From contig NZ_CDBW01000044.1 of the NCBI RefSeq assembly GCF_000820145.1, forward strand, positions 1-64,000: a DNA stretch of 64,000 bases, written 5' to 3'. Below are positions 53,770 through 62,866 of this stretch, piece by piece. The position numbers and the translations under genes are program-made. Every line of letters starts with the position of its first letter. The stretch's first letter is position 1. Origin of the DNA: Aeromonas sobria. Its GTDB lineage: Bacteria; Pseudomonadota; Gammaproteobacteria; Enterobacterales; Aeromonadaceae. The notes under the pieces are model-generated. The model searched no databases and had not been told where the DNA came from. It saw nothing but the letters and a program-made list of their open reading frames with translations.

Positions 53770-55176
53770 ATGTCCACTCTCCCCTTCTGGCTGGCCGAAG
53801 CGCTCGCCGCCGAACAGCCCGTGCCGCCCACGCCCCTTCACGGCCACCACGAGGCCGATATCTGCATCGTCGGTGGCGGCTTTACCGGGCTGTGGAGCGC
53901 CATCGCCCTTAAACAGGCCGAACCTGCATTACGCATCATGGTACTGGAGAAAGATCGCTGCGGCAGCGGCGCCTCCGGGCGCAACGGCGGCTGTTTGCTC
54001 ACCTGGTCGGCCAAATACCTGACCTTAAAGCGCCTCTTTGGCGAAGAGCAGGCCGCCTGGCTGGTGCAAAGATCCGAACAGGCGGTACACGAGATCGCCC
54101 GCTTCTGCGCAGCTCACAACATAGAGGCGGAGCTGAGGGTCGAGGGCACCTGCTACACCGCCACCAGCGAGGCCCAGCGCGGCCTGATGGAGCCGGTATT
54201 GCGTGAGCTGAAACTCGCTGACCTTAACCAGTGGCAGGCGATTGTGGAGGGTGAACTGGCGAGCCAGAGCGGCTCCCACGTTCATCTGGAGGGGCTCTAC
54301 AGCCCCCACGCCGGTTCGGTGCAACCGGCACTGCTGGTGCGCGGCCTGCTACGGGTAGCGCGGGAACTGGGGGTCGAGGTTTATGAACACTCCCCCATGC
54401 AGCGCCTTGAGGCGGGCCAGCCTGCGCGGGTGCAAACGCCGCAAGGTGAGGTGCGTGCCCGCAAGGTGGTGCTGGCCCTCAACAGCGCCATGGTGCAGCA
54501 CTTTCGCGAGTTTCGCCGCAGCATAGTGCTGGTCTCCTCCGATATGGTGATAACCGACCCCGCGCCACAGGCACTGGCCGCCCAGCAGCTTGCGCACGGC
54601 CGCTCCGTGGTGGATGGCCGCACCTTTGTGCATTACTACCGCTCCACCCCGCAAGGGCGGCTGATGCTGGGCAAGGGGGGCAACACCTTCGCCTTTGCCA
54701 ACCGCTATCTAGCCGAGTTCGATGCCCCTAGCCGCTATCTTGCCCCCCTCACCCGCACCCTGCGCCGCTTCTTTCCGGCCCTTGCCGATGTGCCCATCGC
54801 CGCCAGCTGGTGCGGCGCCTCCGATCGCTCGGTGGACGGCCTCCCCTTCTTCGGCCACTGGCGAGGGCAGCCCAATATCGTCTATGGCCTCGGCTATTCC
54901 GGCAACGGCGTGGCGCAGAGCTGGATGGGTGGTCAAATCCTGGCGGCCTTGGTGAGAGATGAAGTGCGGGAGGAGGACAAACCGTGGCGTAACTGCGCGC
55001 TGGTCAGCGGCCCGCGCGGCTATTTTCCGCCCGAGCCGTTTCGCTGGCTGGGGGCAATGGCAGTGCGCAACGCCATCCGCCGCAAGGAGCGGGCGGAAGA
55101 TGAAAACCGCCCGGTGGCCTGGTATGACAAACAGCTGGCCCGGCTGGCGGATGCAGCGGGCAAGGCGGATAAATAG
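53770..55176 (+). CDS. FAD-dependent oxidoreductase (DAO family) of the phosphonate operon
   Basis: 468 residues. The FAD-binding dinucleotide fold begins ADICIVGGGFTGLWSAIAL, with SGASGRNGGCLLTWSAK and a C-terminal GLGYSGNGVAQSWMGG typical of D-amino-acid/glycine oxidase-like enzymes. It starts 19 bases after phnU and shares its operon. FAD oxidases in AEP clusters have been reported to attack N-methylated AEP (PbfC), which would feed phosphonoacetaldehyde or AEP to PhnW/PhnX. That activity here is inferred from context only. Confidence 0.75.
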   Translation: MSTLPFWLAEALAAEQPVPPTPLHGHHEADICIVGGGFTGLWSAIALKQAEPALRIMVLEKDRCGSGASGRNGGCLLTWSAKYLTLKRLFGEEQAAWLVQRSEQAVHEIARFCAAHNIEAELRVEGTCYTATSEAQRGLMEPVLRELKLADLNQWQAIVEGELASQSGSHVHLEGLYSPHAGSVQPALLVRGLLRVARELGVEVYEHSPMQRLEAGQPARVQTPQGEVRARKVVLALNSAMVQHFREFRRSIVLVSSDMVITDPAPQALAAQQLAHGRSVVDGRTFVHYYRSTPQGRLMLGKGGNTFAFANRYLAEFDAPSRYLAPLTRTLRRFFPALADVPIAASWCGASDRSVDGLPFFGHWRGQPNIVYGLGYSGNGVAQSWMGGQILAALVRDEVREEDKPWRNCALVSGPRGYFPPEPFRWLGAMAVRNAIRRKERAEDENRPVAWYDKQLARLADAAGKADK

Positions 55177-55236
55177 CCCGGCGATACCGGGCAAGCATTG
55201 CCCATACTGTTCGCCCCAGACCACATTGATTGAAAC

Positions 55237-55262
55237 TGCCGACCCCTGGGTCGGCATTTTTA
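55237..55262 (+). terminator. Terminator of the phosphonate operon
   Basis: TGCCGACCC pairs with GGGTCGGCA across a 2-base loop, followed by TTTTTAT. Confidence 0.82.
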
Positions 55263-55379
55263 TGGCGCGGCGTGACTGGCCGATCTTATCGCGAGGCAAG
55301 ATCCGCAGTGACCTCTCACCGAGTGTGAATTGACAGGAAAAAAGAGACGGGCATCTCTTGATCCCCGCTTACCTGTTGC

Positions 55380-55757
55380 ATGATCCCGCCCGTGTTGCAT
55401 GCTCGTTGGCATGACCAAAAAACAATTACCGAATTGGCGAACCGCCTCAACCAACACACTGATAACGCTTCCAAACCGCCATCCAGTGATGGGGCTGGCA
55501 GCACGCCACCTGCTCGGCCGCGCACGACTTGCGGTCAAAAACGCGGGCTCGATAACCCCGAGGGTGGCGTTGGCGAGCGACAATACACATTTGGCATGCA
55601 TGTCCTGCCCGAATATGTCATCAATGTGGTTGAGAATGCTTTCGTGATTACGCTTTCGGCTAGTCAGCTCGGTATTAGCGGGTCAAGAACGCAGTTCATA
55701 CCTCAGACGCCTCGCTCATATGAGAGGATGGCTAAGGCGATTATTGGTGCAGGATAA
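55380..55757 (+). pseudogene. IS66-like transposase remnant
   Basis: The frame contains ITELANRLNQHTDNASKPPSSDG and CGQKRG, the zinc-finger-proximal N-terminal region of IS66-family transposases (LNxNSxNSSKPPSSDG). The rest does not match and the full protein would be about 500 residues, so it is a degenerate fragment. No terminal inverted repeats were recognised. From 55758 to 55927 I see nothing else. Confidence 0.6.
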
Positions 55758-55927
55758 ATTGAGGCTGGTTTTAAAAAACAGCCACAGCATCGGCAAAGTG
55801 GGAAAAATTGTTCATCTGGGCTGGCAGACATTGATTATCAGGCCCCCCAATATTGCTGAAAGAGCGCCTGGCACACCTTAAAAAATTAAACCCACGGCAC
55901 TGTTCTCAGCGCAGCGGAGATAATTTA

Positions 55928-56206
55928 TCAGAATGACTTTTTCAAATGGGATTTATGCTGTTCCAGCAAATTCTCGGGAGGAGGTGGCACCTGCAGGTAG
56001 AACCCCTGAGTGGTCAGTGCGGTCATCACCTTGCTGACATCGGCCATACCCAAGGGCTTGCTCGGGTCCAACTTGCTCATCAAGACCAGCTCGGGACGCC
56101 CGAATGCGGTCAATAATGGTTCTGGAACGCGGGAGAAATCCTCTCTTCTTTCAACAAAAAGGTAGGTCTCGGCTTTTTTGCGACTTTTATAGACTGCACA
56201 TAACAT
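55928..56206 (-). CDS. ycgL: YcgL-domain protein
   Basis: 92 residues. The start MLCAVYKSRKKAETYLFVERREDFSRVPEPLL and GFYLQVPPPPENLL identify the YcgL family, a small alpha/beta fold of unknown function found beside minC in many gammaproteobacteria. Divergent from minC with about 107 bases between starts. Confidence 0.9.
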   Translation of the reverse strand: MLCAVYKSRKKAETYLFVERREDFSRVPEPLLTAFGRPELVLMSKLDPSKPLGMADVSKVMTALTTQGFYLQVPPPPENLLEQHKSHLKKSF

Positions 56207-56313
56207 GGAAGTTGATATAATCCGACGAGTTTATTGCCTCTGATGGGGGCAAACTATAACATCAGGAATTGAATAACAATAACGGATTAGCATCTCTGCC
56301 TCGGGGAAGATTC

Positions 56314-57027
56314 ATGGTTGATCGCGATAACGAATTGAAAGGGACCACCTTCACTATTTCTGTGTTGCATATCAGCGATGGCGAGCCTGAGCGGATCCGT
56401 CAGTTGTTGGCCGAAAAAGTGGCTCAGGCACCCTACTTTTTTAATTGTGCGCCACTGGTGGTCAATGTTTCCCGGCTGGAACAGATCCCCGATTTCGAAC
56501 AGCTCAAGGAGCTGGTGGAGTCTGAGGAGTTTGTGCTGGTCGGTATCACAGGGGCGCGCACAGAAGAGATGAAGACCGCCGCCAAGGCGGTTGGGCTGGC
56601 AGTCATGGCCTCGGGAAAAAGTCGCAGCAGCGAATCCGAACCGACACTGGCACCGGCTGCACCCGTGGTAATACCCGAGCCAGAGCCTACCCCCGTGATC
56701 CCGACCAAGGTACATGTGGGGCCGGTGCGTTCCGGCCAGCAGATTTATGCAGCTGGCAGCTCGCTGGTAGTGCTCGGCTCCGTCAGTCCGGGCGCGGAAG
56801 TGCTCGCCGATGACAGCATTCATATTTATGGCACCCTGCGTGGCAGAGCCATTGCCGGTGCCCGGGGCAACGCCCAGGCCCGGATCTATTGCCAGCAATT
56901 ACAGGCCGAGCTGCTTTCCATCGCAGGCACGTTCCAGTTGAGCGATGCACTGCCAGCAGGCCTGATCCAGCAACCGGTACACGTCCGGCTGGACAACGAA
57001 CAACTCCGAATAGACCGTATCAAATAG
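56314..57027 (+). CDS. minC: Septum site-determining protein MinC
   Basis: The ATG at 56314 (GGGAAG upstream) gives 237 residues; an upstream TTG at 56269 was rejected. The N-terminal FtsZ-inhibiting domain starts ELKGTTFTISVLHI, a Pro-rich linker follows near residues 125-145, and the C-terminal beta-helix has VRSGQQIYA, GAEVLADDSIHIYGTLRGRAIAGA. MinC blocks FtsZ polymerisation away from midcell. Confidence 0.94.
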   Translation: MVDRDNELKGTTFTISVLHISDGEPERIRQLLAEKVAQAPYFFNCAPLVVNVSRLEQIPDFEQLKELVESEEFVLVGITGARTEEMKTAAKAVGLAVMASGKSRSSESEPTLAPAAPVVIPEPEPTPVIPTKVHVGPVRSGQQIYAAGSSLVVLGSVSPGAEVLADDSIHIYGTLRGRAIAGARGNAQARIYCQQLQAELLSIAGTFQLSDALPAGLIQQPVHVRLDNEQLRIDRIK

Positions 57028-57045
57028 AGTTACAAGGAAGCGAGA

Positions 57046-57858
57046 ATGGCGCGAATCATAGTCGTTACATCGGGTAAAGGTGGCGTTGGCAAGACCACAA
57101 CCAGTGCGGCCCTGAGCACCGGTTTAGCACAGCGCGGTCACAAGACTGTGGTCATTGATTTTGACATCGGTCTGAGAAATCTGGATCTCATCATGGGCTG
57201 CGAACGGCGCGTGGTGTATGACTTTGTCAATGTCATCAATGGGGAAGCAAACCTCAATCAGGCATTGATCAAGGATAAACGCTCAGAAAATCTGTTTATC
57301 CTGCCCGCCTCCCAGACCCGTGATAAAGATGCCCTCACCCGTGAGGGGGTTGAAAAGATCCTGGATCAACTGGCCGAGATGAAGTTCGATTACATCGTCT
57401 GTGACTCCCCGGCAGGGATCGAGGCAGGTGCGCTGATGGCGCTCTATTTTGCCGACGAAGCGATCGTTACCACCAACCCGGAAGTCTCTTCCGTGCGTGA
57501 CTCGGACCGCATCCTTGGCATCCTGGCCTCCAAGTCCCGTCGCGCCGAACGTGGCGAGGATCCCATCAAGGAGCACCTGCTGCTGACCCGTTACTGCCCG
57601 ACCCGCGTTAACCGTGGTGATATGCTGAGCGTGCAGGATGTGCAGGAGATCCTGGCGATCCCGTTACTTGGGGTGATCCCCGAGTCCCAGGCGGTACTGC
57701 GTGCCTCCAACTCTGGCGAGCCTGTCATCCTGGACAAGGAATCTGACGCAGGCAAGGCATACGAAGATGCGGTTTCCCGTTTGCTGGGTGATGCCAAAGA
57801 ATTTCGTTTTCTGGAAGAAGAAAAGAAGGGCTTCTTTAGCCGACTGTTCGGGAGTTAA
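57046..57858 (+). CDS. minD: Septum site-determining ATPase MinD
   Basis: 270 residues, identical in length to E. coli MinD. Deviant Walker A KGGVGKTT, VVIDFDIGLRNLDLIMG and a C-terminal amphipathic membrane helix (KKGFFSRLFG). MinD recruits MinC to the membrane and oscillates with MinE. AAGGAAG precedes the start. Confidence 0.97.
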   Translation: MARIIVVTSGKGGVGKTTTSAALSTGLAQRGHKTVVIDFDIGLRNLDLIMGCERRVVYDFVNVINGEANLNQALIKDKRSENLFILPASQTRDKDALTREGVEKILDQLAEMKFDYIVCDSPAGIEAGALMALYFADEAIVTTNPEVSSVRDSDRILGILASKSRRAERGEDPIKEHLLLTRYCPTRVNRGDMLSVQDVQEILAIPLLGVIPESQAVLRASNSGEPVILDKESDAGKAYEDAVSRLLGDAKEFRFLEEEKKGFFSRLFGS

Positions 57859-57860
57859 TC

Positions 57861-58127
57861 ATGTCATTATTGGATTATTTTCGTTCCAGCAAGAAACCGA
57901 ATACCGCACAGATGGCCAAAGAGCGGTTGCAGATCATTGTTGCTCACGAGCGTTCATCCAGAGGGGGGCCGGATTACCTGCCCCAGCTCAAGCAGGACAT
58001 TCTTGATGTCATTCGTAAATACGTCAACATTGATCCGGAGAAGATCACCGTCCAACTGGATCAGAAGAGTGATGAGCTGTCAGTGCTGGAGCTTAATATC
58101 ACCTTCGCTGATGACAAAAAGGGATAA
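57861..58127 (+). CDS. minE: Cell division topological factor MinE
   Basis: 88 residues, as in E. coli. N-terminal membrane helix (LLDYFRSSKKPNTA), anti-MinCD segment AKERLQIIVAHERSSR, and C-terminal topological domain. It stimulates MinD ATPase. Two bases after the minD stop. Confidence 0.97.
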   Translation: MSLLDYFRSSKKPNTAQMAKERLQIIVAHERSSRGGPDYLPQLKQDILDVIRKYVNIDPEKITVQLDQKSDELSVLELNITFADDKKG

Positions 58128-58164
58128 GCTGACGCCCTATGCGTAATCCAGTTCCCCAATAAAG

Positions 58165-58196
58165 ACCGGATCCTTAACCAGGATCCGGTTTTTTAT
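58165..58196 (+). terminator. Terminator of minCDE
   Basis: ACCGGATCCT pairs with AGGATCCGGT around TAACC and is followed by TTTTTTATTT. Confidence 0.9.
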
Positions 58197-58323
58197 TTGC
58201 TCAAACTGCCACAGCGATTCACCTCGTCTCGCCAAGGTGGCCAGTGATCGCTAGAATAGCGCCGCCCCTCACTGGCATGGGTCAGTGCAGGCACCTTCTT
58301 CTCTTTTTTGGAACCGACCGCTT

Positions 58324-58650
58324 ATGTCTTTGAATGACGAAATGCACAGCGTCGAAGAGCTGCTCGATACCGCTCTCGAACTTTTTATGGAGCTGGCCTC
58401 CGATAATCTGCCTGAGCAGGAGATCGCCCGTTTTAATCAGGAGTTCAACGACCGCGGCCTTCTGGCTGAAACAGACCCGGCAGATGACTGGGAAGCAGAT
58501 GTGGGTTTTGCGGTGAGCGATACCGACTATGCCGAGATCTGGATCGGCCTTGGCAATGAAGAACAAGAGTACGAGCACCTGTTTGCCCGCATGCTGCTCT
58601 CCCGCCGTGTTGATGAAAAGTTCTGCCACATCGAATGGCTGCCCCAATAA
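58324..58650 (+). CDS. DUF440 (YciU/HI1450-like) protein, copy 1
   Basis: The ATG at 58324 gives 108 residues. Acidic throughout; AYDIFLELAADNL-type helix (LDTALELFMELASDNLPEQE), DDWEADVGFAV and the ending DEKFCHIEWLPQ match the YciU/HI1450 family. The HI1450 structure is a proposed double-stranded DNA mimic. A second family member is encoded just beyond mtgA (59693). Its 3' end overlaps the mtgA start. Confidence 0.82.
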   Translation: MSLNDEMHSVEELLDTALELFMELASDNLPEQEIARFNQEFNDRGLLAETDPADDWEADVGFAVSDTDYAEIWIGLGNEEQEYEHLFARMLLSRRVDEKFCHIEWLPQ

Positions 58651-59426
58651 TTCCGGATCCTGATGATCCCAGCCACTATCAGTGGGGGTCAGCTCCTGAC
58701 GCCGTGGCCCCCGTGCGCTCATCTGCATCGCTTGGTCGTCGGGTGCTGAGGTGGGCAGGCAAAATCGCGCTGACCGGGCTGCTCTGCTCGGTTGGTTCGG
58801 TCGCCTTGCTGCGCTTTATCGATCCACCGATGTGGAGCTGGCGTATCGAGCGGGCAATGTTTCCGCCCGCCAAAATCACCCAGGTTCGCCATGAGTGGGT
58901 CGATCTGGCGTCCATATCCAAAGAGCTGCAGCTGGCGGTGATCGCCGCAGAAGATCAGCGTTTTGCCGACCATAACGGCTTTGATATGAATGCCATCAGC
59001 GCCGCATTCAAACATAACCAGCGCAGCGAACGGGTACGCGGTGCCAGCACCCTCAGCCAGCAAACGGCAAAAAATCTCTTTATGTGGAGTGATCGCAGCT
59101 TCCTGCGCAAGGGGCTGGAGGCCTGGTTTACCCTGTTGATGGAGCTGGGCTGGGACAAGGCCCGTATTCTGGAGGTCTATCTCAATATCGTCGAGTTCGG
59201 CCCCGGCATCTATGGCGCCGAAGCCGCCGCCCGCACCTATTTTGGCAAACCGGCCAGCCGCTTGACCCGTTACGAATCATCGCTGCTGGCGGCGGTACTG
59301 CCCAATCCGTGGCGCTATCGGATCAAGCCCCCTTCACCCTATGTGCAGAAGCGCTCGGTCTGGATCCGCCGCCAGATGGGGCAGCTGGGCCAGATCACCC
59401 TCAATCGGGTGCATCAGGCCGATTAA
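58635..59426 (+). CDS. mtgA: Monofunctional peptidoglycan glycosyltransferase
   Basis: 263 residues with a cytoplasmic N-terminus, one membrane helix (about 43-62) and a GT51 domain: LAVIAAEDQRFADHNGFD with catalytic Glu, GASTLSQQTAKNLFMW, ARILEVYLNIVEFGPGIYG. It polymerises lipid II into glycan strands. Starts within the last codons of the DUF440 gene. Confidence 0.95.
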   Translation: MAAPIIPDPDDPSHYQWGSAPDAVAPVRSSASLGRRVLRWAGKIALTGLLCSVGSVALLRFIDPPMWSWRIERAMFPPAKITQVRHEWVDLASISKELQLAVIAAEDQRFADHNGFDMNAISAAFKHNQRSERVRGASTLSQQTAKNLFMWSDRSFLRKGLEAWFTLLMELGWDKARILEVYLNIVEFGPGIYGAEAAARTYFGKPASRLTRYESSLLAAVLPNPWRYRIKPPSPYVQKRSVWIRRQMGQLGQITLNRVHQAD

Positions 59427-59692
59427 TCGTCAGACTCATCGGATCGTCCTGGTGGGCCCAAATGCCCTCCCACCATCCCTCTGTGGAGGGGCAGATAGTG
59501 CCACCACCAGGTCTCCCTACGCCGTTTGATCTGCTGCCGCCGCACCCGCTGTTTCATCCCCTCGCCCCCTTCGCTGAACCGAGTAGTAACCATACGCCGA
59601 CCACAGCGACTTTGACAGGCTGACGCACTGGTCTGGCTGCCATCGCCAATAATTGCTACAGTAGCGCACCCCGATGTATCTGGAGTGATTTC

Positions 59693-60016
59693 ATGGAACA
59701 ACGTACCCCGGATCAGCTGGTCGAATGGGCCTATGATCTGTTTCTGGAGCAGGCCGCCGATATGCTGGCCCCTGAGCAAATAGTCGATATCACCCTGGAG
59801 TTTGAGCAGCGTGGCGCCGTGGAAGCGACCCTGCCCAATGCCGACTGGTCTGCAGATCTCGGTGAGCCGGTCGATATGGAGCGCTGGGTCGAAGTATGGG
59901 TTGGTTTGCTGGATCATCAGGATGAGTTTGAGGTGATCTTCGCCACCTTCCTGCTGCCCCGTCTGCAAACCGAAGATGAGGTGCATGTGCGCTGGCATCG
60001 CCAGCAGCAACCATAA
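59693..60016 (+). CDS. DUF440 (YciU/HI1450-like) protein, copy 2
   Basis: 107 residues, strongly acidic, with LVEWAYDLFLEQAADMLAPEQIV, ADWSADLGEPVDMERWVEVWVGL and VRWHR at the end. It is homologous to the protein at 58324. It has its own SD (TGGAG) and terminator. The 266-base gap before it holds no recognisable feature beyond its promoter. Confidence 0.82.
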   Translation: MEQRTPDQLVEWAYDLFLEQAADMLAPEQIVDITLEFEQRGAVEATLPNADWSADLGEPVDMERWVEVWVGLLDHQDEFEVIFATFLLPRLQTEDEVHVRWHRQQQP

Positions 60017-60040
60017 GAAAGGCGCCCCGGGCGCCTTTCT
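60016..60040. terminator. Bidirectional terminator
   Basis: AGAAAGGCGCC pairs with GGCGCCTTTCT around CCG, between convergent genes. Confidence 0.75.
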
Positions 60041-60063
60041 CGTTTCAGATTGCCCTATCCCGC

Positions 60064-60375
60064 TCAGGACTGAGCGGCAATAGCCTTGGCCAGGCAGCGA
60101 CGGCACCAGCAGGTGCTGGCTTCGTTGATCGGCAGGGCTGACAAGTGGCTACACCAGCACTGCTCGATAGTCTGACCGGCAGAGACGGCGCAATAGGCCG
60201 GTTCGCCACAACCCGGGCAGCGGTGGGTGCTTTTCGAGCCATCCAGCTCGGCCATCACTGCCAACTGGGCCTTGCTATCCATTGCCGACCAGTGGCCGAT
60301 CTCGGTCAGGGTCCGACCGCACCCCAGACAGAGCCCATCTTTGGCTTTGCACAGACCGACACAGGGGCTTGGCAT
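60064..60375 (-). CDS. DUF1289 plus cysteine-rich CWC protein
   Basis: The ATG at 60375 gives 103 residues; the frame is open farther upstream within the next gene. The first half is DUF1289 (PSPCVGLCKAKDGLCLGCGRTLTEIGHW); the second has HRCPGCGEPAYCAV, CWCSHLS and CWCRRCL, the cysteine-rich CWC pattern. About eleven cysteines suggest zinc or Fe-S binding. Here the two families are joined in one polypeptide. It begins right at the end of the CvfB-like gene. Confidence 0.8.
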   Translation of the reverse strand: MPSPCVGLCKAKDGLCLGCGRTLTEIGHWSAMDSKAQLAVMAELDGSKSTHRCPGCGEPAYCAVSAGQTIEQCWCSHLSALPINEASTCWCRRCLAKAIAAQS

Positions 60376-60376
60376 C

Positions 60377-61249
60377 TTATTCGCTGTCCTGAGCCTGTTC
60401 GCCTGCTTGCGCTGCACCCGCGTCGGTGAGGGTGATGGCGTTATCTTCGATGACAATCTTGCCCTGCTTGTAGAGGCCGCCGATCGCCTTCTTGAAGGTG
60501 CCCTTGCTGATGCCCAGCAGCTTGTAGATGAGTTCTGGCTCGCTCTTGTCACCCACCGCCAGACTGCCGCCCTGCTTTTTCATCCGGATCAGAATACGCT
60601 CACCAGCATCATCCAGCCGGGCCAGACCCGGCTTTTGCAGGGTCAGATCCAGCTTGCCATCTTCGCGCACCTGCTTGACCCAGGCGGTTTGCGGGCGACC
60701 GGTCATCACCCGGCCAAACACTTCATTCTTGAACAGCATGCCGGGATATTGACCGTTGACGATCACCTTGATGCCCAGAGGCGAATGCTCGCCCGGCAGT
60801 GCGCTCACTTCGTCACCGACCTTGAACGCGTGATCCGCAGGGGTCAAAAAGCGCTCGATACGGCTGGTGCCCACCATGCGCCCTTCGTTATCAAGCTGCA
60901 GACGCACCAGATAGACATGCCCCACCTGCATCGGTTTGTTCTGCTCGCGGCTGGGCACGAACAGATCCTTTTTCATGCCCCAGTCGAGGAAAGCGCCGAT
61001 CTTGTTGGCATTGACCACCTTCAGGCCAGCAAATTCGTCCACCATGGCAAACGGCTTGTCAGTGGTGATCACAGGTTCACAATCGGCATCCAGATAGAGA
61101 AATACCTGTACGCTATCCTCTGCTTTGATCCCTTCTGGCAATTGGCGTTTAGGCAGCAGCAGTTCACCGTACTCACCGGCTGCCAGCCAGGCACCACGGT
61201 CTTCAAGTTCAACGACGGTGAGGGTGTTCATCTTGCCAATCTGCATCAT
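60377..61249 (-). CDS. S1-like RNA-binding protein (CvfB/YitL family)
   Basis: The ATG at 61249 (a second at 61246) with AAGAGAG upstream gives 290 residues. Three S1-like OB folds and a C-terminal winged helix (GISKGTFKKAIGGLYKQGKI) match CvfB. Segments WLAAGEYGELLLPKRQLP, IGAFLDWGMKKDLFVPSREQ and AWVKQVREDGKLDLTLQKPG are characteristic. CvfB-type proteins bind RNA and affect virulence gene expression in Gram-positives; the role here is not known. Confidence 0.85.
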   Translation of the reverse strand: MMQIGKMNTLTVVELEDRGAWLAAGEYGELLLPKRQLPEGIKAEDSVQVFLYLDADCEPVITTDKPFAMVDEFAGLKVVNANKIGAFLDWGMKKDLFVPSREQNKPMQVGHVYLVRLQLDNEGRMVGTSRIERFLTPADHAFKVGDEVSALPGEHSPLGIKVIVNGQYPGMLFKNEVFGRVMTGRPQTAWVKQVREDGKLDLTLQKPGLARLDDAGERILIRMKKQGGSLAVGDKSEPELIYKLLGISKGTFKKAIGGLYKQGKIVIEDNAITLTDAGAAQAGEQAQDSE

Positions 61250-61481
61250 GGAGCTCTCTTTTTTCATTACCCGGATGGACCAATTGAACATGGCCCCTAT
61301 GGGCGCGCATGTTACCTCAAGAGCGGTGATCTGGCCTAGTCCCCCAGCCACTGCATCCACTCCTTTTCGTCGCGACGCCAGCCATTTGTGGTGATTTAAT
61401 CGCCAACCAGGTGCCCATTTACTGTAAATAACCCCATTTTTAGGTAGACTTCGCGGCTGTTCAAATTCAGAGGAACTGTCG

Positions 61482-62696
61482 ATGACCCCATCCACTCGCA
61501 CCCGCCAGCTTAATCAATGGATCCAGAGCCATAGCGATCAGGACATGACCTACCCGGCCCTGCACGGTTTTCTTTGTGCCCGTCTGGTGGGGCCACATAG
61601 CCCTGACTGGCAACATCCGCTGATTGGCTTGCTGGAACAGGATGCCGAGCTGGATGAAAAAAGTGCCGAGGCGCTCGGCCACCTCATCGCCGAGCTGGAA
61701 GCCCAGGCTGATGACGCCCAGCTGGCCCTGCCCAGCCAGTGCCGCCTGCCCAGCGACAACCCGGAGCAGGTGTTTGAGCAGAGCCATCCCCTCGGTCAGT
61801 GGTGCTACGGTTTCAGCCAGGGATTTGCCACCTGGCCCAAGCCGAAGGATTTGAACGACCTGACGACCCAATACCGATTCAGCCTGGCCGCCGAGCTCTG
61901 TCTGTTTCGTGATAAACCCATGGCCCAGATGCTCTATAGCGCTGCCGCCAGCGAGCTCCCCTTTGTCGAGTTTTGCAAACGCCAGCGTCAGAATATGAAA
62001 AACACGCTTAATCAATTACTTAATATCGACCAATATCAGCCAGCCCCCGGCACTACTGTGGCGATGAGCAGCGAGCAGGCCCAGCAGTGGCAGCAATGGT
62101 TCGAACTGGCCGACCGTTGCCGGGACCATCAAACCCGCCTTGGCTGGTTCGAGAAGATCATCGCCGATGCTACGCCGCTGTTTGACCAGGCCTTCTGGCA
62201 GCAGAATGCTGGCCACGGCTGGAGTGCCCCCGAGCTGCGCCCTCTGCTGGCGGCCCGCGCCGGACGCGCCGACTGCCTGCTGCGCCTTGGCAAACTGGGT
62301 GAAGCCAAAGCGGAGTATCTGGATCTGCTGGCCCTTTGTGTGGCCGATGAGCTGGGCTGTCGCTACAACCTATCCTCCCTTTACGCATTGCAAGGGGATT
62401 GGCTGGCACTGGCCGCCCTGCTGGTACGCTTCGATGAAGCCTCCAGCTGGCTGCTCTACAACAAGGCGCTGATGGTCTTTGCCACCGAAGGAGCCGAAGC
62501 GGCCAAGCCCCATCTGCTGGCGGCCATCGAGGCGAATCCACACATTCCTGCCTGCCTGCTGGGCCAACGCAAGCTACCCAAACAGGATCCCGAAAGCTGG
62601 CACGCGGGCAGCCGCGACGAGGCCGCGCTCTACACCCTGCACACCCGTGAGGCCTGGCTCACCCAGAGTGCCCTGATTTGGTTGCGCAAAGGCTGA
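61482..62696 (+). CDS. UPF0149 (YecA/YgfB-like) and TPR protein
   Basis: 404 residues. The N-terminal 180 residues follow the UPF0149 pattern (TYPALHGFLCARLVGPHS, HPLGQWCYGFSQGFATW). The C-terminal part has helical TPR-like repeats (RADCLLRLGKLGEAKAEYLDLLAL, YNLSSLYALQGDWLALAALLVRF). No signal peptide. Function unknown; the TPR part suggests a protein-binding role. Confidence 0.65.
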   Translation: MTPSTRTRQLNQWIQSHSDQDMTYPALHGFLCARLVGPHSPDWQHPLIGLLEQDAELDEKSAEALGHLIAELEAQADDAQLALPSQCRLPSDNPEQVFEQSHPLGQWCYGFSQGFATWPKPKDLNDLTTQYRFSLAAELCLFRDKPMAQMLYSAAASELPFVEFCKRQRQNMKNTLNQLLNIDQYQPAPGTTVAMSSEQAQQWQQWFELADRCRDHQTRLGWFEKIIADATPLFDQAFWQQNAGHGWSAPELRPLLAARAGRADCLLRLGKLGEAKAEYLDLLALCVADELGCRYNLSSLYALQGDWLALAALLVRFDEASSWLLYNKALMVFATEGAEAAKPHLLAAIEANPHIPACLLGQRKLPKQDPESWHAGSRDEAALYTLHTREAWLTQSALIWLRKG

Positions 62697-62866
62697 ACAG
62701 TGATGGCTTAAAAACCCGCCGGTCAGACCCGGTTTTTCCTTGATGGCGTGCGCCACCGCACATTTCATCGCAACCGGGTCAGACAAATCAGCTTGAGTTT
62801 CGTATCATCAATGTCAAAGTATCAAAAGAAACTGCATCTGATGCAGCCGTCACAGCAGGGTGTAAT

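Noticed and set aside
56269..56313. TTG start for minC
   Set aside because: The ATG at 56314 has a ribosome site and gives the normal MinC N-terminus; the extension is not conserved in known MinC.
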